NCBI GenBank assembly: GCA_027382625.1
Contig: JAJKFJ010020898.1
Location: 245,841-309,840 of the forward strand
Length of the DNA stretch: 64,000 bases
Reading direction: 5' to 3'
Source of the DNA: Tetmemena sp. SeJ-2015
Taxonomy: Eukaryota; Ciliophora; Spirotrichea; Sporadotrichida; Oxytrichidae
The number at the start of each line of letters is the position of its first letter. The stretch's first letter is position 1. The notes beneath the pieces were generated by a model. That model ran no database searches, was not told where the DNA came from, and was given only the letters and a program-made list of their open reading frames with translations. The position numbers and the translations under genes were made by a program. Of this stretch, positions 1 through 11,647 are shown piece after piece.

Positions 1-76
1 AAGTTATAAATTTGAGTGAAATAAATTTGTAATTAGACCTTCAAGAGGATAAAAAAGAGGCGGCGGTTACTACTAT

Positions 77-3000
77 ATGTCAGGAGGAGCACCTGCAGGT
101 GCTGGTGATGATCCTTAGGCAAGATGGGGCTACAAGATTCATATTAGGCCTATTTATGACGAGCCAAGCTTCTTCCTTACTTCTAAACTGAAGAGCGAGC
201 AATTGAAAGTAGTTTACCAGAGATTGGGAGGAGAGACAAAGATCCAGCAAATCACCTCCCTCATGAATCAACTCTACTTCACTGCCTCTAGGTTCACTAA
301 GGCAGTCACTCAAGCCAAAGAAATACCTCACTGGCTTACCTTCTTCAACCAAAATGAGACTCTGGCAATGCAGGGAGCTAATCCTCAACAGGCTTTGTCG
401 ATCCATTCGGAAGTACTCTCAGTTATATCCAGCAAACTCTTTTATATACTCCTTTTATTTTATTAAATGAACTCTCCAGCTCAGCTTTATAATCAAATAG
501 GAAATTATAATACTTTTGACTTTAAGATTTTTAATTTTATTAAATGCATTTTCAGATGCTAATTTATGCATTTCAAAATAATATGCATTTTATCTTAAGA
601 CTAAAATTGAATTTAAGCTAGGAGCAGCTGCGTAAATATCTGAGCTGGCATCTGTTCAAGGGTGGTTTGAGAACTGAGCTGATTGAACACTCCACGACCC
701 CGCAGTATTAGAAATTTTCATGGAGGAAGAAATGAAAAGAGAGGAGACTTTGTGCTACTAAGCCTATGTAGAGTTGGAAAGGTACATCCCACCTGCTAAA
801 GTGGAGGCCCTAACTCAAGAAGAGCTCAAAGAGAGTCTCCAGTTCGAAAAGACTATTCAATCCGCCACGGAAAGCGTCAAGGATGAATTCTTGAAGGAGG
901 GAGATAAAGTCACAGTCAGAGAATTCCAGCCACTGAAACAGTACTGGACTGAAGAAGTTGCTAGAGTCTTAGAGGACATGCCACTTAGAGAAAAACTGCT
1001 GAAGAAAGTCAGAGAATTAGTACCCTATCTACTCGCTTTTAATAACGAGAAAAGGAAACCGAGCTTCAAAAAGGTGTACCAGGAGGACTGGCAGCATTTG
1101 GAACAGCAAATCATAGTAGCCATGCTCTATCACTCATAGTCGCTGGAAGAGGTAGTTGCTTATTTGGGTGGGTCCACAAACCAAGGCTAGAATAATTCAA
1201 CTAGCCCTAATAAATCTTCAGCCCAGGCCCAAGCACTGAGCAATGGAATCTAAGTAAGTCTACTATTTTTATTAATATCTCTCTCAATAGGAAAAACTGA
1301 CTTTAATCGGTACTTAACTGAACGACATCCTCTCTTGGATGCAGTCCAGGCTCTAGGGTGAACAGGATTTCTAGACCATGCTTAGAGACGTTATTGAGCA
1401 CTCTTAGTCTCACATTGATAAAGTGATTGCGAAAAAGAAGCAAGAGCAAGAAGAGAGACTCAAGCTTGAAAAGGAGAAAGAGGAAGAGAGACTCCGCCAA
1501 TAAGCCGCCAAAGAAGCTGAAGAGAAGAAACTGAGGGAAGAAGAGGAGAAGTAGAGTTCCTCATCCACTCAAGCTCAAAAGAAGGGAGCAGTAATTAGCA
1601 AGAGTAAGCCAGTCAAGCATGCTAAGCGTAAAAATGTGGTAAAAATGGCAGCTCCTAAAATAGACTTAAATAAAATCGCTAAGGAGAAAAGTGTCAAGGA
1701 ATAGGACAAAGCTCAGTAGAGTCAAAAAATTAAAGAAACTGCTTAACTAAACGATAAGATAATGAAGAATCTAAAGATGAGAAAAGCAACCTTAAAGATC
1801 AAACTTAAGCTTTGGAGAAGGTTGAAAAAGTTAAAATTAAATATCTTGAATTGTCAAAGGCAGAGGAGAGTGAAATTAAGAACAAAATATACAATAAAGT
1901 CTATGAGGATTTCTTGCAGTTTTATCAAGGAAACTAGGATAGAGTAAGACCACTCTGTCTTTTGCTCAACATACAATTTAACGCGGAGGATCCAAATGAA
2001 TCTCTAAGGGCTATTTTCAAGAGAGTCAAGCAAAAGCTCTAAACTCTAATAGATTTCGATGGAGAAATGCAGTTGAGAGAATCGATCACGATTGATAATT
2101 TATAAATTATTTAAAGCTTATCTTTAAAAATTAATATAAGTAAAAGTGTTTAAAATTTTTTTAATTTCATACGAGCTATTTAGTTTTTTGTGCGTATATT
2201 ATGAAAATGGAAATTATTACTATTTAATTGTAGTTTTTAGCATTAAAATAAAAAAAATTTTTTAAAATTAAATAAATTATAGTTAAACTATATTTATTCT
2301 ATTTATTGAAGAGCTAAATCTAGAAAGTCCGTATTCAGAGATCAGAAAAGACGTCTAGTAGAGGATCCTCTTCCTATTTGAAATAAAGCCAAGCATGGAC
2401 TATCACAGCAAGGTTGTAAAGATAGACTCTAAGCAACTTCAGAAAAGATTCCAATTGCAAGCTCATAATCTTTCGTAATAAAGTCTTGAGGATCAGTATG
2501 ACACAGACTCTCAAAATCCTTTTGGAGAGAGCTCTATCCAAGGAGATGATGATTAGGAAGTTTTGGAGCCACTCGGAATATAGAGATCTCAGTCTGTTCA
2601 AGTGGGCATTCAGCCAATTATACAAGGAGTAGCAGGAGTCACATAAGCTATTGCAGAGCACAACAGAATGAAAGATGACGAGATAGCAAACTGGATAGAT
2701 AATTATCGTAAATGGAGACAGTGGAATCGTCAACACAACCTTATTCATAGACAGTATGGCACCTTTGTAGATGGGTTGCAAGACGAAGATCTATCCTCGC
2801 CTTTCTGTTCTCCCCTCTACTCAATTGTTTCATTCGCTAAGTCAAACAAGATCATTGACTCTAATAAGCTGAGAGAAGTTTTCTTGAATCATCAGATAAA
2901 GGCTGCTTTCAGATCTTCAGGTCTGAAGTTGCAGGAAAGACTTCTGATCCTATCAAATAGTACCCCTTTCCAAAGACTGTGTTGGGGAAATCTGAGCATC

Positions 3001-6000
3001 TCACTTTCTGAGGGTCAGGTTATGGGAGATGTTGAAAGTTCAGGTGAAAAACTAACTCAGCAAATAAACGAGAATAGCAGGCAGCTTCTAAAACAATTAA
3101 TGAAAACTACTATCCAAAGTTAGAAATTCCTTTATGAGTACATATATAAGCGCAGATACTACTAGTCATCCGCTGCAAGCTAAAATAGCTCCACCGCTAC
3201 GAGTTAAAGCCAGAGTAACAGCAACTAAAGTGCCAACTCTTCCTAGTGTAAGTTACTGAATGTTAATTCTTACTCAATTATAGAGAAATCATCTTAAACA
3301 TAAGCAGCTTCCTCCTCTAAGTAAAGTACATCAAGCAAGTCAAGTTCTCAAAGAATCAGTGGCAAGCAAGGCTTTGAAGAATGGGTTATGTATGAACAGT
3401 TGAGAAGATTGATTTCAAACCTTAATGATATCAGAATCTTATTGAACAACGTTTACACCAGAGAGTATATCTTGGAGTCTGTTCGAAAGAATTTTGCCAA
3501 TTCTGGAAAGGATAATTTAACTCTTAGTAAAAGCCCTAATAGAAAGGAGAGACATGGAGCCAATGGAGTTAATCATCACGTAACTTCAACTGCTCTACCA
3601 TAGGTTGATAACTTAGAAAACATCAAAGATTTGATCAGCAAGGGAGAAGAAGATTCTGAGCTAAACTATGAGAGCTTGCAAAGATTCCTGAAATCGATTA
3701 TTTCACTGATGCAAATTACTTCTAGCTCGACTCAAGCTTAAAAAGCCCAATACACTTTTTCAACTAAGCTGCAATTCTAGGCAACTAATTGTTGCAAGTT
3801 AATTCTAAGCCAATTGATGAGTGACAAAACTTTAATGAGATCAGCTGAAACTCAAAGATTGATACAAGAAATGCTTCTCGATATAGTGGTTGAATAATTA
3901 GAAAAGTAGTGCGGAATTTTGACTCCTTCAAGCTAAGCATCTCAAAATGTGGGAGGTACCAAGTCTACGGAGGAAGCAAAATCAAGTGATCAATAGCCTA
4001 ATCTTCCTAAGATAGCCTTGAGCAAGATAGTGAGTAGAATAAACAGTATCTCTTTCACAGATGAGATAGTGCCACTTCTGAAGATTTTGTCAGACGTGAT
4101 CAGAATCAGTGACGACCAAAGTCACTTTAGAGTTGACATGATGAAGTAGCAATCCAACTTTTCAGATTAGGAATCTGTCAAAGAAGGATACTTCTTGGCT
4201 GAAGACTCGGAGAAAGTTATCAGATGCGCACAAATTCTTGCTTTCCTAATTCATAATTCAGAGATACCTTTAGTGATTCGCTAGACCATAAAGTGCGCAC
4301 GACTATTCTTCAAGCTTGTAGATTTCAAAAAACTTGAGCTTCACTATCCAACTCTTGCATTGTAAAATCTGGCTTCAGAAGCAAATGAGCCAGAAATTTC
4401 TACTGCATTCATGAAAGGAAATCAATTCTTGATAGAGACTCTACTCAAGATTGGCCAAAAGATATCAAACACTCTTCCTTCAAGCGAAGTGAAACCAAAG
4501 AATGAAGTCTCGAATGCTTCTCAAAATGATATATTTTAGTATGAGATGGAGGAAAATAAGAATAATCAGGATTCTATCTTAGAAGCTAAGGCTGATTAGT
4601 AATCTAAGTAAGAAAACAAAGAGTCATCTGATTCAAAAACTGCACCACCCAACTCCGATGAGAAACTATATGTAGTCTATGGTAACGTTAATTCATCAGA
4701 GGAAGACTACTCATTCTTAATCACAGCGCTCTATCATTTCGAAGAGCTCTATCCTGTTATAACTCCAAGCCTCCCAACTGATCCTGCTGAAATTAGAGTT
4801 AAATCAAAACCTAAGCCTAAAGAAGAAGAGAAAAAAGATGCAGCCGTTGTAAAAGAAGAGGTTAAGGAGGATAAATAAGCGTAGCTACCTCAACTTGAAA
4901 AAGAAGAGGCAGCTTTGAAGGAGCAGTAGAAGAAAGCACTTATAGAAAAAGCTCTTGCAGATGGAGTGTCTCATGAACCAATAGGCCAAAAGTTGCTTGA
5001 ATAAATTCTTAGCGAAGATGGAAATAGCAGTGATATTTTTGACCTCATTAATCTTCAGAGACAATAACAGCAAGAGATGAATAGAAATGCCAGAGGTGGC
5101 CGTGGAGGATTTAGAGGAGGTATGTTTAGCGGAGGAAGAGGAGGATCTCGAGGAGGAGCCTTAATGCCTTCATCTCATCAATCAGTAATAGAGTCTAAGC
5201 TTAGTAAGTAAGACTATCATTTCGGATAGCCACCTGCATCAAAGCCAGGCTACTACACCTCTGCAACGCAGGTTTATGCTACTTCTCTCAGCATATTCAA
5301 AGTTGACTAAATTTTCACGGAGATAGTCAAAGCCACTCATGAGGATTGCAAAGAAGAAGATTCTGCGGAGGAGCAAATGAGAAAGCTAAATGAGTGTAAT
5401 TACAATTCTAGAATTTAAGTTCACATGAAAGATGCTTTAGCAATGGCTGCCATTTTGCATCATAGATACTCAGCTCCTCTTTGTGAACCCATGCCTCTTT
5501 AGAAAGCCATAGATTTCTCTACAATCTTAAAGCAAGCTTATAATGGATAGTTGACTCCTGTTGCAATAAATCCATTCATCAAAGAAGAGTTCAAAGAAAA
5601 GAAGCTCTCAAATCAGAAGACTGTTTCTTAATGCTTCCCATTGTTGGTTTCTAAAATTGAGCCTTCAAAGAAAGGAAAGGACTTACCTCCCGGAGCAGGA
5701 GCACCAATCGTAATAGCTCCTAAGACATTCGTCGTCTCACTAGCAGAAATAAGAATTGCCCACAAGTATGAAACTATTGTTGAGACTAAATCCTCAAGTT
5801 TAAAGGCCTTAGAAAAAAGTCCCATTGAAGGATTCGCTTGCAATGTGATTTCCTAATCAATTAGAAGGCAAGGAGCTTCCATTTCAATCATAGTTCAACA
5901 ATACATTAACATTCTTCGCAGCTTGATTACAAAGTAGAAGAAAGGATCCCACAGATCATATACTGGTCCTCATTTCAAATAGTCATTTATAACCACAGGA

Positions 6001-9000
6001 GACAAATTCAACAAAAGATAATCTCTTCAAAAACTAAAGCAGCAAGAATAAGTTTTCGGAGAGGAAATGGTCTCAGTACTTAACTAAGTACTGAAGATGT
6101 TGTCAGAGAAAGACTGGAATGACTTCTCCTCTTAGGAAAAGCAACTTGCCTTTGGTATTTTAACAGTGCTTGGAGGCTGGTATGCACCCTACAGATCTGG
6201 ATAAAGTGTGCAAGTTGAGATAAATAACTAATGGGTGGATGCCATAGTGGTTGATGATGGGCTCGGTAAAAAGCGCCTCTCAGTCATTTTAGAAGATGAC
6301 AGCACTCTTCAAGTGTAAAAAGTCCTCACAACTAAAGCAAGAGCCAATTAGAAGTATGAGTGGCCTTTCTAAGGAGAACTTAGCAAAAGAATAGACCAGA
6401 CTCTTCTAAGTGAGTGCGTCATTAAGGTCTTCAGATAAATTCAAACCTCTGATATCCACAGAAAGCTAAAAGGTCTGGGTGAGAAAGGTGAAACCCAACT
6501 CTAAAGAGAAGAAGGAAACCGTATTTAACTAGAAGATGCTTCGTTCTTGCTCATGTCGCTGCTTAAAGTAACTTCTCAAATTACATGGACAACTTTCAAT
6601 TAAACAGATGCTGTAAAGCAAAAAGAATTCATCGATCTTTTGACAGAGATTTCTAATCTTGAGACTAATTCTGCAGAGAAAAGTTAAGCTTACCTTGAGA
6701 AATAACTAATCGATTCATGGGAAAGACTGATAGATAAGGATGAAATTAGAAACAACGATTTCTTCGTACTAAGAGAGTTCAAAAACATCGACTACCCAGC
6801 TTAAAAAGAAACTAAAGAAGAGAGTAAGGAACCTGTAAAGGAAGAGCAGAAAGCATCTACAGAACCAGAAAAATTGGACTTAAACAAAAAGCTTTCCGCA
6901 TTTAAATAAGAACTTTAAAACCAATTTGTCGACTCTGAATATGTCCAGCCTTTGAGCTCATATTTAAAGGGACTTCCAGAGCCTATACCTAAGAAGAATC
7001 AAAGTGAAGCGGCCTTAAAACTTCTAGCCCATTGGGAAAAGCATGTCATCCCTAAGATAGTTGAATTTGTACGAACAACCTACAAATCTTGGGAGATGGA
7101 GTTCTATTTCGAGTAGCTTCGCCACCATCTTAGAAACGGAGATTAAATGAGAGCTTTGGAAGATGCAATGACTATGTGCGAGAGAAAGCTTCCTCAAGGC
7201 TGTGTGATCCCAGACGAAAATCATGACTGGACTGCCAAAATGGCTGATGAATGCTTAGTTGACACCTGGGCTCTTGCAAAGATCAAGAATCAGAGATAAC
7301 TTAGCTTAGCTGCAGCTGCAAATGGCCAGGCTAGTGGAAATAGCGGAGCAGTTGGAGGTGACACAAGTTATCCTTTGCTCAATAAGCTACTTAACTTAGG
7401 CATAGATGAATTCGTAATTCTTATCAAGGCTGTAGACAATAGAACGAGTGTAATTCTCGCAGAGTATCAAGACCCAGATTCAATGCAGGTTCATTCTATA
7501 TGGATACCTATAAGCTATTTAAGTGATCTCTAATCTTAATTGCCTCCAAGATCGGTAGGGTTCTCAATCCAAACTCTCAGACGGCAATTTGACTAGAGTA
7601 CTACTCTTATAGAGAAAGTCTACGCCAAGCAAACTCTCATAAAGTATTTTGAGTCTACTTTAAGGCAATATAATATCTTACACTTATGAAAGATGATTTA
7701 AATGTCAATAAGAAGCAGAGAACATTCAATTTAGTTTTTTAGCTTATATAAAGTAAATTTAAACAAAGAGGAGATGATTCGTCTCTAGGATATTATAAGT
7801 TGGTGTGTTTAAGAAAAATACTGTGAAAACCCGGTAGATGGCTGGATGTAAGAGCTCACACCAGCCATACCTCTTCAATCAGAAAAATCAAATGAAAATT
7901 CTGCAGAGCAACCAAAGTAAACTCCGATTGAAGAATAAGAAATAATCAGCAGTACTTCTAATCCTGACTAAGCCTAAATATAAAACTCAAGCTTGCAAAG
8001 TTTAGTCTAAAAAATCAGTGATCAACTTGCGATGGAGAGCCTTTTGAAATCTTCAGCTGCAATAGAAGGAGAAATAACTCATGATTCCTATTAAGACAAG
8101 GGAATAAATACTCTAGGGTTGATTAAGCAACTTCTTGTTTAGAAGCTAAAGGTTATAAATGAGTTTACAGAAGATGCTAAAATCGCTGAGTTAGCTGAAA
8201 ACAAGAATATTTAGTAAATCCTGGAATGGGTTTGTTTGAACTGGCTTAACCTTGCAGAAAATGTTAGAGGTGAAAGAATAGCTATGGACTTGTGTTAACA
8301 GTACGATAAATACATGAATTCGACCCTCAAGGCTCTTAGTGAAGGAGCTTCCTCATAACTTATGCCTCTGCATAGTTTGATGCCAGTCGATGATACTTCT
8401 TTACAATCTCAAGCAGCAGCTATCTTGATAATGTTTAAGAAAAACTCAGTTCAGCTTACTCCAACCTCCAAGATCCAATTTTACTCTGACCCCAACAAGG
8501 TCAATTTGGTTGCCGAAATATCAACTGGATAGGACAATAAGAAAGATCTACCACCTCTTCTCTTGAATCATGGATAGATTTGGGTGAGCATAGACTCCGG
8601 CACCACAGCCCTACTTCCTAAGCATATGCAAATGGAATTGAGTTTGAGTCTTCCCTGCGCTATTGTAGTAATTCCAAAGGCTTGGACTGTATGTTGCTGG
8701 CTGACAGAAACCTTGTCAAGTTCAATCCTCACTACTCTTTAAAGCAAGCCAAGCTTGGCTATTGATGCTTATTCAAAGCTGATTGGTGCTTTAAGTACTT
8801 TCTATCTCGACTCCAAAGCACCAAGCATGTTAAAGTCCTTGATTTTCAATATCCTTACACGCTTGCTAAGAAAGCTGAGACACATTTATTCAAACTCAGA
8901 AATACCCATTACTGAAAGTTCTGTTGAACAAGTGATCCCACATTTGAAAAAGCTGTTCGTAAACTAGGACTTTATTGACACACTTCTCTGCGAATTACTT

Positions 9001-11647
9001 CTCTTTAAGGAGCAAGAGGAGCAAGTTGCTATGAAGGAAGGTCTTTAAACATCCAGCATACTCTATCCTGCATTTGTCTAAGACAGCGTTGAATTACTGA
9101 TTACAATAATGCTACCAACCTTCAAAGGCAAGAGAATAGCTTCCTACAAAGACCTTATCGAGGGAAGTAATGTAAACTTGCCAGACTGGCTTCACCCCCT
9201 CATTAAAGTAGCTTACTTTATGCACTACTTCCAATCTGAAATGCCACTAACTATTGAATTGCTGAAAGAGATATACGAGCAGACTAAGATTAATCCAAAA
9301 TTTAAATTTACAAATTGATTTAAAGAATTATAAAGCAAATAAAAATGTTGAGAATACTTAAACATATGCTTTTCATACTTTTAGAAATTTAATTATAAAT
9401 TATAATTTAGTATTTTTACTCACTAATTTAAAAGAAAAAGCTTATTTAAGGTTAAGATAGATCTAACTCATTAAGCTATTTTCAATTATAGGATAGATTA
9501 ATTTGCAAAAACTTTAATGAATAAGTTCTATCTATTAATTTCTGAATTTCAAAAGTAGAGGGATATTTTAATTAATTTTAAATTAATCCTGAAAGTACTC
9601 TAGATCAAATCTTAGTAATCCAGGGAATTCCTAGTAACGAGGAGAAGTACTCGAAGCAGTGGATAAGAGATCGCATGTGTGAGCTGATTGCCAAGCACGG
9701 AGGAAGAATCTTAAATCCTATGACTGACATAGTTTTCCCAACTGTTTCAACTGCAGTTATACTCCTTGATGGCTTCAATATCCCGCAAATAAAAATTTTA
9801 TCTCAATTATTAAATTTCAAGTGAATATTTTATTTTTTGATTCTATTTTGATTACTACAAACAAACTTGTAGCCTATATTTTAAATAACTGTATAAAACA
9901 GATTAGCATATAAGATTTTCGAAGAACTAAGAATAGATCTATAACTAAATGTATTTTGCAAAATATAAATGATTTATTTTTGCTTTTTCAAGTTGAGGAA
10001 ATAGAAACCTTTAGATCACAGTCAGCTATTTTTTTATGTGTATTATACTTGTATGATGTAATTTAAGATTGTAAAATTTTAAATTTAAAAGCTAGATAAA
10101 GTTGAGGGTTTTATAAATTAACTCTATGATACCCCACTTATTCTTTACTCACTTATAAGTCACAGTTAAATTATCAACAATAAATACTTAAATTATTGAT
10201 AATAACATGACCTTTGTGAATGATGAAGATGGAAAACTAGCTGCTATAGTTGACAGTGATGAAGAAGCCGATGAGAAGGATGAAAATGCTCTGGGTCAAA
10301 AGAAGATAGAAGAAAAGAAAGAGGACCCTCCTGCCATGCCCACTGACTATTCTTGCTCCATATGCACCTACATCAATCCTCTCAATGCTGCAAGCTGTGA
10401 GCTATGCGCCACTCCCAGACCTCCTATTGAACAGATTGTAGCTGAGTTTTAATCTCAACTAAACAGCAACTCAAACTAAAACACTGAGAAGAAGGAAGGG
10501 GAAAAAGAATGATGAACAGGCAAAGGATTAGCAATAGAAGTCGCCCACCCTAGTAAGAATGGAGCATCTGGCAGCAGAGCTCACTTTATTGATTAAGCGA
10601 GAAGAACGCAGAGTCATGAAGGAAAAGAAGAGAATTGAAGAGGAGGAACGCAAAGCCAAAGAGGCTGAGGAGAAGGAAAGAGCCAAGTAAGAGAAAGAAG
10701 AAAAGGAGAGATAGTTAAAGGCTGAGAGAGAGGAAAAAGAAAGGAAGCTAAAAGAGTAGAAGCAAAAAGAGGAGGAAGAGAAGAAGAGAAGTGCAGCTAA
10801 TAACAAAGGGGGCAAGAAAGGGCCTAAGAAAGAGGAACTCTCAAGCAATGATAATCAATAGGACAGCTCTAAGAGGGATAAGAAAGGCAAGAAACAAAGA
10901 CAATAAGACCAGCAGAGGTAGTCGCCTGCAAAGCCTAGAGAATCTGGGTAGCTGTTTGATATCCAGCAAATTCTCGAGAGCTAATCTTAATCTCTCCTAG
11001 AAATAGAAGCAAAGCTCCTTGAAAATCAAATTATGCCATCTATTCTTGGCCAACAAGAAGACTTCAGATTGGCAACTGAAATGAGCAACTCTCACCCAAG
11101 TTAACCGAATAACTTAGTGACCTAGCTTAATATAGAATCTATTCCAGACTCTCACAATGATAACTCCTTTGAAGCCTTTGCTTTAGAGGGCAATGAAGAA
11201 GATAATGGATGGGGAGTAGTTGGTGAGGCTGATTAGAACCTCACAAGTGAGCAAAGAAGAGAGAGAACTAGACAGCGATTAGTTGAGATGGGTATGGACC
11301 AGCAAATGCTTGACTAAGACCCTGACTTGTTAGAAGCTCTTTTAGAGAGTATGATGGCTGAGGAGTAAATAGCGAGACAGAGAGCATCTGAAATGCGTTA
11401 GGAAGAAGAAGAGAGGAAGAAGAAGTAAAGAGCAGAGGATGAAAAGAGAAAGAAGAAGGAGGAGGAAGAATAGAAGCGCAAGGAGATGGGGGAGGAAGCC
11501 TATTAAGCTCTCAAGCCAAAGTACACAAAGCTAAAGGTGATGGTTGGCAAGCATGTTATTTTCGAGGACATTGAAAGCTCAAGACTAGTGTTTATAATAA
11601 AATTGCACTTTTAAAGGATACACTACACTAAATGCTATTAATCATGA
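77..11647 (+). CDS. giant zinc-finger/UBA protein gene, germline form with IESs
   Basis: Read with TAA/TAG as Gln this is one gene of roughly 3,600 codons, interrupted by IESs and short introns. Visible features in order: a Lys/Glu-rich helical stretch (about 1430-1680); an Arg/Gly-rich patch (5092-5160); a small RRM-like beta/alpha stretch (9600-9790, LVIQGIPSNEEK); an acidic linker; an Npl4/RanBP2-type zinc finger with four cysteines (10342-10430, CSICTYINPLNAASCELC); a long Lys/Glu coiled region; and a UBA-like segment (11270-11360, RLVEMGMDQQML). Introns that restore frame: 1254-1290, 1721-1758, 10446-10488 and probably 7653-7712, which would remove the only in-frame TGA (7687) in 7 kb. 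The zinc finger and UBA suggest ubiquitin binding, but no catalytic E3 domain is seen. The true start may lie upstream, since the frame just before ATG 77 also looks coding (Gly/Tyr-rich). It ends at TGA 11645. The family is not recognised. Confidence 0.75.
482..629. other. probable IES in gene 1 (boundaries uncertain)
   Basis: This AT-rich stretch without coding character separates the first coding block of gene 1 from the next one (about 640 onward). CAGCT occurs at 477-481 and again at 625-629 and could be the pointer pair. Joining there gives an open frame for a short distance (SELASVQGWFEN). The exact exon and IES structure of 425-760 is unresolved, because a further frame change is needed before 700. 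Confidence 0.4.
2107..2302. other. IES, pointer TTATT
   Basis: This is an AT-rich non-coding interruption of gene 1. The repeat TTATT lies at 2107-2111 and 2303-2307. Removing one copy plus the 191 bp between them (196 bp in all) joins the two coding blocks in frame (ITIDNLQ-IIEELNLES). The length, composition and short direct repeat are those of an internal eliminated sequence rather than a GT-AG intron. Confidence 0.8.
9289..9581. other. IES, pointer ATTAATCC
   Basis: An 8-bp direct repeat, ATTAATCC, lies at 9289-9296 and 9582-9589. Collapsing it removes 293 bp of very AT-rich DNA. It joins the frame ending YEQTKINP to the frame continuing ESTLDQILVIQ without a stop, whereas unspliced reading hits TGA at 9318. 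This is the clearest pointer pair in the window and strong evidence that the DNA is unrearranged germline. Confidence 0.9.
9787..10189. other. IES, pointer AAAT
   Basis: The block ending at DGFNIPQ is followed by 403 bp of AT-rich DNA with no coding character. The repeat AAAT at 9787-9790 and 10190-10193 gives an in-frame join (NIPQ-IIDNNMTFVNDEDG). No GT-AG intron reading was found that does the same. The short pointer makes the exact base uncertain. Confidence 0.7.

Noticed and set aside
2374..2781. 135-codon minus-strand open frame
   Set aside because: It is the antisense shadow of gene 1, whose plus-strand frame is open for 7 kb and has clear codon character.
7687..7689. In-frame TGA in the giant gene as evidence for stop-codon recoding
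   Set aside because: A 60-nt GT-AG intron (7653-7712) of the right phase removes it and gives a smooth join (IKYFE-SREHSIQFF).
10490..10515. Frameshift in the giant gene at a G/A-rich run, as sequencing error or programmed frameshift
   Set aside because: An intron at 10446-10488 explains the phase change exactly.
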